38,009 nt of DNA from Chara braunii (lineage: Eukaryota; Streptophyta; Charophyceae; Charales; Characeae): assembly GCA_003427395.1 (NCBI GenBank), contig BFEA01000089.1, positions 2,246,214 through 2,284,222 on the forward strand. Reading direction: 5' to 3'. Positions within the stretch are counted from its first letter, which is position 1. Every line of letters starts with the position of its first letter. Shown here piece by piece: positions 1-9,390 of the stretch. Below the pieces are notes generated by a model, which was not told the origin of the DNA, did not search any database, and saw only the letters and a program-made list of their open reading frames with translations. The position numbers and the translations under genes are program-made.

Positions 1-70
1 ATGCAACTTCGAATATGATTTTCTAAGCCAAAACAATGCACCTTCGAATATGATTTTCTAAGCCAAAACA
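1..70. repeat. 35-bp tandem duplication (2 copies)
   Basis: Two adjacent 35-bp units (1-35 and 36-70) differ at one base (A/C at the seventh base of the unit). A third partial copy starts at 71 and fades after about 8 bases. The repeat may extend left of the window. No coding content. Confidence 0.9.
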
Positions 71-639
71 ATGCAACTCCATCATACTCGTAACTCTGAA
101 TGAATGGAATAAGAGTGGAATAAGAGAGAGATCGCATTGAATTTCAAAGAGATTCATAAAGACTCATTTTCAATAGGTCAAGTCTCAAATTGAAATTCTA
201 TCTCTTTCCACACGAGCAGCAGCTACTTCAAGACTCCACTTCTTGGAAAGTACCATTTACTTTTTTGGGGTGAAGAAAAAAGGGCGTCTACTCGCACTAC
301 GAATTCCGAAATGAATCTGACTGCAGTTGCGGCCAGAAACCCACAGAGTTTTGTGGAAAAGGTTCTAGTGCGAGTATGCCCTTAGTATTGCTAATAACAC
401 CAGAAACAAACACCAAAAGACCAGACTGTCATTCAGCCCTTCGTCAAAAAAAATACAAAATGATAAACTCAGGACCGAGCCCTTGTAATCGTTAATCAAC
501 AGAGACTCGAAAGATACACAGCTAGTCTCTACCGTCTTCCCCCGAATAGAACGCCCTACTATTATCGCTGTACGCAGACCAAAAGTTGCACCACATGCAT
601 GCAGCTACAATGACCGACCACACACATCAGGGGCAAGGT
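71..639. other. Non-coding stretch, nothing recognised
   Basis: No plausible coding frame, RNA gene or terminal repeat was recognised here. The sequence is mixed in composition and has only short local repeats. Confidence 0.5.
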
Positions 640-782
640 CCCACTAGCAAAGAGAATTGCATTAAGCGCCTGAATCTGGATGTGATTTAACTAGAGATGC
701 GGCAGATCAATCGCAATCGTCTGCACCTCTCCACAAACACGTCCAGATTCACGCGCTAAATCCAATTCTCTTTGTTAGTGGG
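640..782. repeat. 143-nt near-perfect foldback hairpin
   Basis: The arm at 640-684 is the reverse complement of 738-782 with five differences in 45 positions, two of which would still pair as G-U wobbles in RNA. Complementarity continues inward, with AGAGATGCGGCAGATC facing GATCG-TCTGCACCTCT-type sequence, leaving a loop of only a few bases near 703-708. A single long stem of this kind could be a foldback MITE or a microRNA-type precursor. No convincing target duplication flanks it, so the class is undecided. Confidence 0.75.
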
Positions 783-873
783 GCATTATATACATGCACG
801 ACGCACCAAGGACAGCAATTGCAGCACTCCGAGTACGGAATTTAGACCAAGTACATCGCATCTCGGTCAGTTG

Positions 874-995
874 TAGCACAAACACCGAAAACTGTACGAA
901 CATCGTCGCCTGATGGCAGATGCGTGAAATCTTATAGCACAAACACCGAAAACTGTTCGAAAATCGTCGCCTGATGGCAGATGCGTGAAATCTTA
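874..995. repeat. 61-bp tandem duplication
   Basis: Units 874-934 and 935-995 begin TAGCACAAACACCGAAAACT and end AAATCTTA, with two substitutions between them. This is a recent local duplication with no coding content. Confidence 0.9.
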
Positions 996-1770
996 TTACA
1001 CACTGAGTGCTAAGAATTACTACACACCCAGACTCGTCACCAATTCTAAATGCTAAGAGCCTGAGAGCCTACTGCAGAGTAGTAGAGTACAGACTGTAAA
1101 GACTAAGTACTACACACACGAAGACTTCCGTTGGGTCAACGCCTTTGTCTGCTCCCGTTGACCGTAAGTACGTCCATGCGTACTGCGCAGCCATGCACGA
1201 CGCTTTACGTACAACCTGCATGGGCGACTTCGTGCGCGTGCTATGTCTCTAGTCCACGCACACTCTCCAGCGAGTAACGTGCATGGACTGTGTACGACGT
1301 ACGTGCTATGCATCTACCCCACTCGCTGGGCATCTAGTCCACACACTCCCCAACGAGTACCGACAGTTCGTCGGCGTGAACTAACATGCTATTTGCCTCT
1401 CCCACACCCGATCTAACGTCCATGAGACAGACTTCGAGTCAATCATCCATACTAAGCACGAAGTCCTTCGCTGTCCTTGGCTAGCTCTACTTGCAGGGAC
1501 CATATGCAAATACTATGTCTCTAGTCCACACTTCAAGTTCAAGCGAGGCCTACGTCTCTAGTACACACAAGCGAGCAGCTAAGCAGTTGAAAGAGGAAAA
1601 ACAAAGACAACAAAAGAAGGGGGACCAAGAAAAACACTTCTGTGAGCATGCCCTCAGAGAACCGTACCTAGTACCTCCTCTATCTCCTTGCCTCGTTGAG
1701 GAAAAGGTTAAAAGCAGCGTGCACACTTGCTGGAAGCCAAGCGCTCAAGTCCGCAACCCTAATACCAAGT
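996..1770. other. Non-coding, weak dispersed repeats
   Basis: No gene recognised. The phrase CTAGTCCACRCACTC recurs near 1,250 and 1,335, and CTAGTCCACAC recurs near 1,519, suggesting degenerate repeat units. A 93-codon frame at 1,491-1,772 has no recognisable domain and overlaps these repeats, so I do not call it a gene. Confidence 0.4.
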
Positions 1771-2130
1771 AGAACCGCGTTACACAGCAGCTTGCAGTGA
1801 CGGATGACGTTTGAAGTCTGAAAGACTGTGAACGTAAAGCGTTGACTACCTCGAAAGTCAAGCGTCGACTTATGTCGCTTGGTCAAAGTAGAACGAGTTA
1901 CACAGCAGTTCGCAGCGACGGATAAGGTTTGAACGTGAAGCGTTGCCTTCCCCGGAGGTCAAGCGTTGACTTCTGTCACTTTGTCGAAGCACGTAATACA
2001 ATGTTAAGGAAAAAAAAAACGAGTTACACAGCAGCTTGAGACGTTGGTGATAACGTTGGAAAGTAGAACGTAGACTTCCTCGAAAGTCAGGCGCTGGCTT
2101 TTACCGCTCGATCGAAGGCAGAGAACGGCG
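1771..2130. repeat. Three degenerate tandem units of about 120 bp
   Basis: Each unit opens with GTTACACAGCAG, at 1,779, 1,897 and 2,023, giving spacings of 118 and 126 bp. Each carries a following block of the form ACGTRRAGCGTTGACTTCC-like sequence and CGAAAGTCAAGCG-like sequence. The units are diverged, with single-base indels and a poly-A run before the third. Confidence 0.75.
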
Positions 2131-2186
2131 GCGGGTGGTGATTTCCGCCACCATATCGTCAAGTCAAAGTCAAGTGAAAGAGCGAC

Positions 2187-2678
2187 TTAGTTGGCAGCTT
2201 GAGGCGCTTCCATCCAATCTTCGGCGACTTCCGTCATCTGTCTACTGTCCGTCTTCCCCCTTGTCCGTGCAGATATGGGTTGTTTCTCGTCCTTCACGCG
2301 GCCCACTTCCTCTCCCTCCCCTTCCTCCCCTTGTCTATCCACATCCATATCCGACTTCTCATCACGATCCTCTTGTTGTTCTTCGTGATGCTTTCCTCGG
2401 TGCCGAGACCTCCCGCGTCCGCCACTGCTTCTTCGTCCCTCTTCTTCACCAGAATCACCACCACTTCCTTCCTCTTCATCCAGTCGAAGGCCTCTGTCCT
2501 TCGGACGCGGAGGAGCCGGCTTCTCCAGGTGTGGAAACCTTATCCCCTTCTCCTTTGCAGCCTCCTCCCCCGACTTGCCTATCCGAGACAACCCACCCTT
2601 CCTCCCTCCTTCGATATTTCGCATATGCGCTTCCGCAAGCTTCTCTAACTCCTCACGCGGCAGTTGGTTCACGTCCAT
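2187..2678 (-). CDS. Hypothetical disordered charged protein (candidate)
   Basis: This 163-codon minus-strand frame starts at an ATG directly downstream (on its own strand) of a GA-rich microsatellite, a common 5'-untranslated context in plants. The N-terminus (MDVNQLPREELEKLAEAH) looks like a short amphipathic helix. The rest is low-complexity and highly charged, with Glu/Asp/Lys/Arg and Gly runs and SGGRGRSRHR-type stretches. There is no membrane segment, signal peptide or catalytic motif. I do not recognise a family. It could be a first exon of a nuclear or RNA-binding protein, a gene fragment carried by a transposon, or a chance product of purine-rich DNA. The opposite strand is also open but encodes microsatellite-derived Leu/Ser runs, so the minus frame is the better candidate. 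Confidence 0.3.
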   Translation of the reverse strand: MDVNQLPREELEKLAEAHMRNIEGGRKGGLSRIGKSGEEAAKEKGIRFPHLEKPAPPRPKDRGLRLDEEEGSGGDSGEEEGRRSSGGRGRSRHRGKHHEEQQEDRDEKSDMDVDRQGEEGEGEEVGRVKDEKQPISARTRGKTDSRQMTEVAEDWMEAPQAAN

Positions 2679-2682
2679 TTTT

Positions 2683-2686
<4 letters not shown>

Positions 2687-2773
<87 letters not shown>

Positions 2774-2828
2774 AACAGGAAGGTCGTTCAACTTATTCCC
2801 GAGTTCTCTCTCTCTCTCTCTCTCTCTT
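2687..2828. repeat. CT/CA compound microsatellite
   Basis: (CT)n runs from about 2,687 to 2,752 and passes directly into (CA)n at 2,752-2,774. A second (CT)n tract follows at 2,804-2,828. Plus-strand frames through here encode only Leu-Ser and His-Thr repeats and are not genes. Confidence 0.95.
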
Positions 2829-3498
2829 AATCAGCTTATACAGTAACGTTCGTAAAGTGCACTGTTAACCTCGCATGGCCCCCGTGGTACGCAATAGGCG
2901 CAAACTACGCTCTCTCCAGCACCCGGCGGTCAACTTCTATTCCCCGGTATTCTGCTTCGGACGGCTGCTCATAGATTGACATGCCCAACGAGGAACTCGC
3001 ACACGTGGTGATCCGCAGTCTTTGGCACTACCAATGACGACGAGGTGCAACTGTCAGTAGAGTAATTACACGAGTGATTATCATTCATATTATAACATCG
3101 GTGACAGTTGGTGGATCGCTGTCGGCCCGTGATTCCACTACCGGACGGTCACCTTGGATTACTACTCCTTGCCGTCGATCCGATTACGCATATCGGCGGC
3201 CTTAAATCTCTCATTCCCCGCGTTTGGCCTCAACGAAGGGCGGGAGCGCATTCGGCCTAACCTCGGTCGGTCGGGAAACAAGGATGGGTGAGCATCCGTG
3301 GAACGTGGATGAGCTGATGCACAAGTGCATTGTCCGCATCTGGACGTCACGGGTGGCGAGGTGCTTGCAGACCGGACTACCGAAGGTAGTTCTGAAGCTG
3401 TTCGGGCCGCTTTCGTACTCTTCTGAAGCTCTTCGGACTACCAACGTCGCGGAGGTTGAGCGCTCACCAAGGATTGAGCAAGCTGCCCCATATCAACG

Positions 3499-3960
3499 AT
3501 GTGGCCAAGGGGTTCAACCACCTGTGAACCAGGGTCGGTGCAGTCTGCTCCCTCGCAACCTGTGGACTCTGCGACTGTGGCTGATCACTGGCCTCCTCCG
3601 GCGCAGCAGACGACATACTGTGCTTCGCCTACTCATGAAATATCTGCAGATAGCGCTTCCATTGGCGCTCCAACCTTGCAGACCCCCGTGCATCGGCCTG
3701 CGCAAGCTTCTCAGTTGTCTGATGTGGATCAGAGACTCAACAATCTGGAGGCAGGGGCTCAAGACCCCTTCGTTGTTTTTCCTTTGCTGTTGCCCTGGGT
3801 TGATGCCATCTTGATGGTGAGCTCCGTTTGGCGAATGATACTAATATGGGGGTATACCTTTTGTTGCCTTCCAGCAAGATCCTGTGATTCAGCAGGTTCA
3901 GCAGGCTGACCAGGAGGTGCTCAAAATGGTTGAGTTCTTCGTGTAGAGCTCGGAGATGGC
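3499..3960 (+). pseudogene. Coding-like remnant, possible exon pair
   Basis: A plus frame at 3,506-3,780 gives a Pro/Ser/Ala/Thr/Gln-rich stretch followed by SQLSDVDQRLNNLEAGAQ, which looks like a short coiled-coil segment. At 3,875 a pyrimidine-rich acceptor-like TTGTTGCCTTCCAG precedes a second open stretch rich in Gln/Val (QDPVIQQVQQADQEVLKMV) that soon reaches a stop. The texture suits the linker region of a retroelement ORF or a small host exon, but no domain is recognisable. The rating is low and the exon boundaries are guesses. Confidence 0.2.
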
Positions 3961-4136
3961 CACAGGTTCCTTGGATCAGGATCCCGAAGATTGTTTTTTT
4001 TTTCTTCTTTTTTTTTTTTCTTCAGGATCCCGAAGATTGTGGGTGAAGGTAAGGAATGGTCCGTTGGAGCAGGCTGACCAGGAGGTGCTCAAAATGGTTG
4101 GCTTCTTCGTGTGAAGCTCAGAGATGACCACGGGTT
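3901..4136. repeat. Dispersed 68-bp direct duplication with nested 18-bp repeat
   Basis: 3,901-3,968 and 4,069-4,136 are near-identical, both beginning GCAGGCTGACCAGGAGGTGC. Between them an 18-bp phrase (CAGGATCCCGAAGATTGT) occurs at 3,977 and 4,023, flanking a poly-T/C run. The pattern suggests replication slippage or repair duplication around the pyrimidine tract. Confidence 0.85.
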
Positions 4137-4140
4137 GGTT

Positions 4141-6199
4141 CTCTGCGAGGTCCAGGTCAGAGGGTCTTATGTCTCACCTGTCTCTTTCCCCAACGCAAAC
4201 TGGATTCATGTGTGACTTCTGGCTAATCCGGGCCTAGGTCCCACTTGGGTCCAGTAGTCGTTTCCAGCCGTTGATCTTCAGCATGGATGGTCGGAAATCA
4301 AGAATTTAGGTAAATGGGGTATGGCCCTCAGAAGGCACCACCCCTAAAACAGTCTGGTTTCAAGTGGTGTGGACTGCAGCCATTTTGCAAGAAATGACAG
4401 TAAAAATACCCCTGATTCTGGTTTGTTTTCTGCTGGTTTTGCTGAACTGTCTGCGCAGGTTTGGTCTGACTCTAAGACTTCGTCTTTTGGGCCTGCTTTC
4501 TGTTTGTGACACTTTTGATCGATTCTCTTCTCCTATCCTCCCAGAGCAATGGATTCATTCCACATAGAGTCTTGGAATGTCTGAGGCCCCGGGTCTACAA
4601 AAGTTGCACACAAATATTCCGTTGACAGGCATTTCGTTAAAATTGACATTTTTTACTATTTTCACAAGATTGGTCTTCCCCCCCCCAAAAAAGTATATTT
4701 TAGCATTTTTTGGTGCGGACCACATCAGACCATTAATGGTCCGCCGTCCATTCCTTTGGGTGGTGATTTCCTAGGTAAGAAACGAACGTCGGTCGACTAG
4801 GTCGGCCTCAACCATGTGTGAAACCCACAAAATAATCCTAGCCCCTTCACAACTCTCTGAAGACAAAACAAATAAACTCAATACTCCTTATATTCAATCA
4901 TACAAGCTCAATTCGGGCCTCGTCGGGGAGAATGTCAAACCGACGCGGAAACCAACCCTGATCAGTTTTTGACTTGATGAGGTGATTTGCCAAAGTTATT
5001 TTTCCCAACCTACGTGACTGAAGAGACCTTTATACCGCCGCTTCCGAGGCGGAAGCCCGCTCTTTACGAAACGATTATGAAAAGAACAGCCTAACACTTG
5101 ATGTATTGGTAGATCCGCCGACACACCTACCAAACCTTGCCATGAATGACTTCTGCAAGTAAATTTCACTGCTACCATGCTGATCAAAGTGGTATTTAAC
5201 TTTTAACATAAGTTTGGATCCTCGGTGCGACCTGTTTTCAACAACCTATGTAGCCTGCCCGAGGTAAGGGTTGGCTAAAAGTTTTGTTGGTTGCTTTGTC
5301 CTCCTGACAATAATTACTCTTTCAACTCTCTTCAATGATGAAGTATCCACTTTTATCATAAGGATACTCAAAGCCAAGCCGCAGTCGTTGTCAGTGCGCA
5401 AAGAGAACCATCGCCTTCATTGTCGACACACTCTCCTTCTCACAACTCCAGAATGTTATCGCATGATGTGAGATGGCTAATTATCAATGTATGATGATTA
5501 AATTCAAATTTGTACTTCATTTCTTCCTCTTTGCTCTCTATTTTGATCGTACTGCCTCCGTGCGATCCGAAGAAATGACATCTTCTTGTGCAAAGGAAGC
5601 ATCCTTGTCACGTCAGTGTTGCGACTGCCTAAAACATACCCAAGCAATTGCCATTCGCCCTACTTTTTGTTCATAGCCGACTTCCACCCCCCCTGGTGGA
5701 ATATTTTTTGCCTCAATCAATTCGTGCTTAGCATACATTCTACTACACGTGCAATTATTCCTCAATGCCAAAGTATGATTGTGAGATCATCAGGGCAATC
5801 CGAATACTATCCATTCGATGAGACCTACATAAGATTTTTTTTATTTTATTTTTTTTACATGACTATTTTCAAAGTCGCGGCTGCCTAAGCTTAAGGGTAA
5901 CCTACAACCATGGCTCACATGGTCGTTCCCCCGTTGCACCACACTCTATTTAAGCACGCCTCCGTCGAAGCCAGGAAAAATTCCTATTGACGGTCAACAC
6001 CTCAAGGGACTGTACCGCAACGCACACTACTCGGTCTTAAGCGTCCCTAATAATAAAAATTTTAAAGTGGTCACTTCTAAAAGTTTGTAGTAGCGACTGT
6101 CAAGCCAGACACCGGTCTCGTCAAGCCACCTCCGTACGTGCGTACGCGCCACAAACGAACATCCCGACCGAAAAAAAAAAAAAATTTAGTCCTTAATTA
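4141..6199. other. AT-rich non-coding DNA, probably inside the minus-strand element's 3' LTR
   Basis: No gene recognised. The segment continues leftward from the LTR start at 6,915, so at least its right part should be 3' LTR sequence of the minus-strand element. I could not find the expected LTR end motif (TGTCGAGC on this strand). Short frames here have no domain and are not supported. Confidence 0.4.
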
Positions 6200-6915
6200 A
6201 ATCAAATCAAAGGTTGACTGGCAATTGTGTCGGCTCTATATTATCTATCAATAAGAAAAGATCACGCGCGCCTCAAAACTGCGCGCCCAGACACTCCCTA
6301 TTCCTTTCAAACGGTCTCACACTCCTAATCATAGAAAGAAACCCGGTCATGGTTTACACTCCTAATCATAGAAAGAAATCCGGTCGCGGCTCACACAACA
6401 TTCTCAATTTTAAACTCAAGATCATTTTCTGTCACTTACAAAAAATCAGGACAGATACCCTTGTAAGGATTTTCGCGTCGAAAAGTTACCGGACCACATT
6501 AAGTGACGTCCCCGTCGCTCCAAAAAATTGAAAACTATCAATTACACCAATACTTCAAATGCTGACAAAAAAATATCTAATCCGATCAGCCGAATAACTT
6601 CGTTTTGAGGATTATATCGATCAATGTCTGACACGACTATTTTGCTGTCAGGATTTCAACCTGGGTCTCGCTTGTCCAGGCGTCGGAGTCCGGGATACTC
6701 GATATGTACGACAACAAAGAGTTCACACGGTTATAAAACTTCCGATAGTTCTCTCCCTTCGTCCTAGACAACTGTCAGTTCATCGTTGGGTGTCTTATTT
6801 ACACATTGTCCCACGTACAGGGTCATAACTTAGGACGTGGACCCTCACCGGTACCTTTATAAGGCACTCTCGCCTTTTTCAAAAAATATCAACAAAAATA
6901 TCAACTTTAATCACA
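6200..6915 (-). mobile_element. 3' LTR of pol-less element, first part
   Basis: On the minus strand the LTR begins TGTGATTAAAG at 6,915, directly after a polypurine tract. Its interior at 6,424-6,478 and 6,258-6,294 is homologous to 19,165-19,217 and 19,292-19,325 of the plus-strand element. Shared landmarks are AAGGGTATCYG followed by a TGACAGAAAA block, and the GGGCGCGCAGTTTT hairpin. The far (left) LTR end is not identified and may lie outside the window. Confidence 0.65.
6319..6392. repeat. 37-bp tandem duplication
   Basis: ACACTCCTAATCATAGAAAG begins at 6,319 and again at 6,356, and both units end near CCGGTC. It lies within the minus-strand element's 3' LTR and is absent from the homologous stretch at 19.2-19.3 kb, so it is a local duplication. 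Confidence 0.85.
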
Positions 6916-6927
6916 GACCCCCCTCTA
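6916..6927 (-). promoter_or_regulatory. Polypurine tract of the minus-strand element
   Basis: On the minus strand the sequence TAGAGGGGGGTC sits immediately before LTR start TGTGATTAAAG. A purine tract next to a TG is the standard plus-strand primer site of LTR retroelements. The flanking block upstream (CTGTACTAGA) also precedes the purine tract at 37,961-37,980, which supports the assignment. Confidence 0.8.
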
Positions 6928-7760
6928 AAATCTAGTACAGGAGAGTCAGGTCTCCATCTTAGCCTACCATAGCCTGATTGATCAAACGAAATCTACAGTT
7001 TGCTGCGTTGTTATTTTAGCGGTGGTGCCCTCGTTGGTTACGCAACGATAGGCGTCTTCTTTCGATAATTTTTTTATCAAAATTCGGACAAACAGACTCG
7101 ACTTTTATCCCTCCAACATCCCCGGGAGGAAAACTATCAGGGGCAGCCACACCTCTCAAGCCTTTTCCTTTGGTGAGACATAGGTTCGCTACCAGGTTGT
7201 GTTGATCAGCTGTCAACACTCGGGGTTTCGCCCCAGTGATGTCAGATTAACCTCTAATTGGGATTCACATATATGTCTTAAGATTAGCATCATAGTGGTT
7301 AAGCAGTGTGTCGCAATAAACTGGGGCCTACTGCGGGACTACGCAGAGATTTAAACCAAATACATTTACCAGCTCCCTATGGGACAGCATAAAGGGCATA
7401 GCGTCCTTTCAAAAAAAAAAGTAGAATTCACCGCCCGATTCACAGGGTCGTGACCTCCCACTTGATCATAGGAAGGTACGTCATAGATCTTAAAACCATC
7501 TCTCAAATTTCACCATATTTGCAACATTTCAAAATTCTACCAATAAATAACAATTTTTTTTGTCCTTCTCGTTAGAGTTTATCAATCAAATTGTTTTTCA
7601 TGTCATTTTTAAAATTTTTAACCACCTTCCACTTGAAGAGGAGTCACTCTAAAAATCTCATAACCACCTCCCACTTTGAAGGGGAATTAATCATAGAATC
7701 ACATAATAATGGGGGTCCAACTTATGGGTCTTCGTCACAACTCAAGAAAAATAAGACATT
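6928..7760 (-). other. Conserved 3' non-coding region of the minus-strand element
   Basis: Read on the minus strand, this matches 37,040-37,960 of the plus-strand element in collinear order. Shared phrases include CCCATAAGTTGG, CTGATCAAGT/ATGATCAAGT, TCCCATAGGGAGCTGG, CTCTGCGTAGTCCCGC/CCTGCGTAGTCCCGC, CCTATCGTTGC and TGGAGACCT. No frame is conserved between the two copies, so the constraint, if any, acts on RNA or DNA rather than protein. Confidence 0.75.
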
Positions 7761-8607
7761 CGTCACGGATCAGCTTTAAACCCCACTATTACATAGATAT
7801 CTTATGATTTTTACATTATTTCACCAATCAAACTGTATTTTCCCCTTTTATATTTTATGCCCCATTTTTATCTATCTGTATGACAGACTGACACAAGTAT
7901 AGAGAAGGAATACACAGTCCATATATATCACATTCTTAGATCATGAGATGCACCATGTGTATGTTTTACGCAAAATAGTCATAAAATCAATATTCATTTA
8001 AACTCAAATACTCAAAACTCAGCATCACTCTAATCCTTACATTATTCGCACATAGTCTACTCACACCGTACTCTGAGTTAGGGAGTCCGATACTCGCGCA
8101 AAGGTCAATCCCTAGACACATCATATCATTCATATGTGTACAACTATCCTAATCTAGAAAGAGAGTAGTATCATCTCAGTCCACTTTCCGTACCAGTTAT
8201 GTATACACTCAACCGAAAGAGTCTTACTACTTGCTTAATACTCTAACGAAAAGAATCATGATCATCAAATCACATCCTCAGAACCAACCCACTAATTCAC
8301 TTGCTCATGATACTGATATACACCGGGTCAAGCAGTCCTAATATGCCTCATATGCACAACTATCTATTAGGATTATACCTCTAGGCCAATTAACATTGTG
8401 AGATCCTTACCAGACCTTATTGCTAAAACCTCATTTACTCTTCATTTTTAAGAACGGCTATACCACCGAGTTCTCTTACTCTTGAATACGACCTATCCAA
8501 CTTCCCAAAATTTTATACAATCTTCATTTCTCCCTATCATAATTAAGGGGTTGTGCTTGACGCTTCAACTCGCTATAAAGTTTCCTTTCGCATCCCTCAG
8601 GTATGGT
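7761..8607. other. AT-rich interior of the minus-strand element, no gene
   Basis: This stretch lies between the zinc-knuckle remnant of gag and the conserved 3' block. In an autonomous relative about 5 kb of pol would be expected here, but no protease, RT, RNase H or integrase motif is visible on either strand. It therefore marks the position of the missing pol. Confidence 0.55.
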
Positions 8608-9367
8608 TTATTCCATATAATCCCCAACATTATCAAAAACGTCCCCTTCAATATTAGTACGAATAAGGTCATTCGCTTCATCAGTCTTTCTTTAACGACA
8701 AAACTTCATTGTGTGCTTCTTTTTGGCACAATGTCTGTAAATGACACTCCTTCAATTTGTTCTTCCCTTTTCAAATATTTATTCACCATTGAATCCACTT
8801 AAGCCCGACCTCTTGCTTTCCATTTGACTTTGGTCAGCTTAGGGCATTCATTCCTCCTCCTCTGCTCAACCATTTTTTTACCTCTTTCCCTTTCTCGAAC
8901 CTCATTCCGCCTTTTTTTATCTTAGTGAGATAAAGGGAATTTTGTCCAACATTATCTGTTTTTTCCTCATCTCTCTCAGTGGTCCTTCCGATATTTCTCA
9001 TGAAATCTTTCGCTTGCCTCTTCTAACTTCTTCCAATCGCGTCATCCTTTCTTATAATATATCCACTTGTTTATGCACAGTGGCTAATCCTCCTTGTACT
9101 GACGCAACTTCGACTATTTGCGTAGAAATTCTATGATATTGGTCGTCACTCGTAAAATTCATCTTCTGTGAACCTTAAACTCAGAGAGTTCTTAAGTTCA
9201 TCCGACGTCTCTGACTTTAGCATGAAAGTATGTACTTCCCCGCTCAAGTCCTCACAAACGAATAACGAGAACATACTTAATATGGCTCTCCCATCCCACA
9301 TTTTCATAAGGCTAAAATTACAGTAGTCTCATAAGAATTTTGACAAGTTATTTCCTTGAAACAGCAG
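8608..9367 (-). pseudogene. gag: Decayed gag (capsid and zinc-knuckle remnants)
   Basis: Two collinear minus-strand pieces identify this. At 9,367-9,146 a frame with one internal stop reads LLFQGNNLSKFL then DYCNFSLMKMWDGRA and ends ELKNSLSLRFTEDEFYE, the F-x-G-N / FL-Y / L-x-x-RF layout of retrotransposon capsid. At 8,745-8,608 another frame reads YRHCAKKKHTMKFC. This aligns with CWHCGDVGHTVRFC of the intact gag at 28.1 kb, with C-x4-H-x4-C kept and the first Cys replaced by Tyr. After a stop it continues DEANDLIRTNIEGDVFD, matching EDELSGLISFCMDGDIYD. Nonsense codons and a frame change between the pieces make it non-functional. It belongs to the element whose primer site is at 12,103-12,120. 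Confidence 0.75.
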
Positions 9368-9390
9368 GGCGTGAGGATCTGGGGTTATCG

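Noticed and set aside
2135-2830. 231-codon plus-strand frame
   Set aside because: Its C-terminal third encodes the CT/CA microsatellite and the rest is antisense to a better charged frame on the minus strand.
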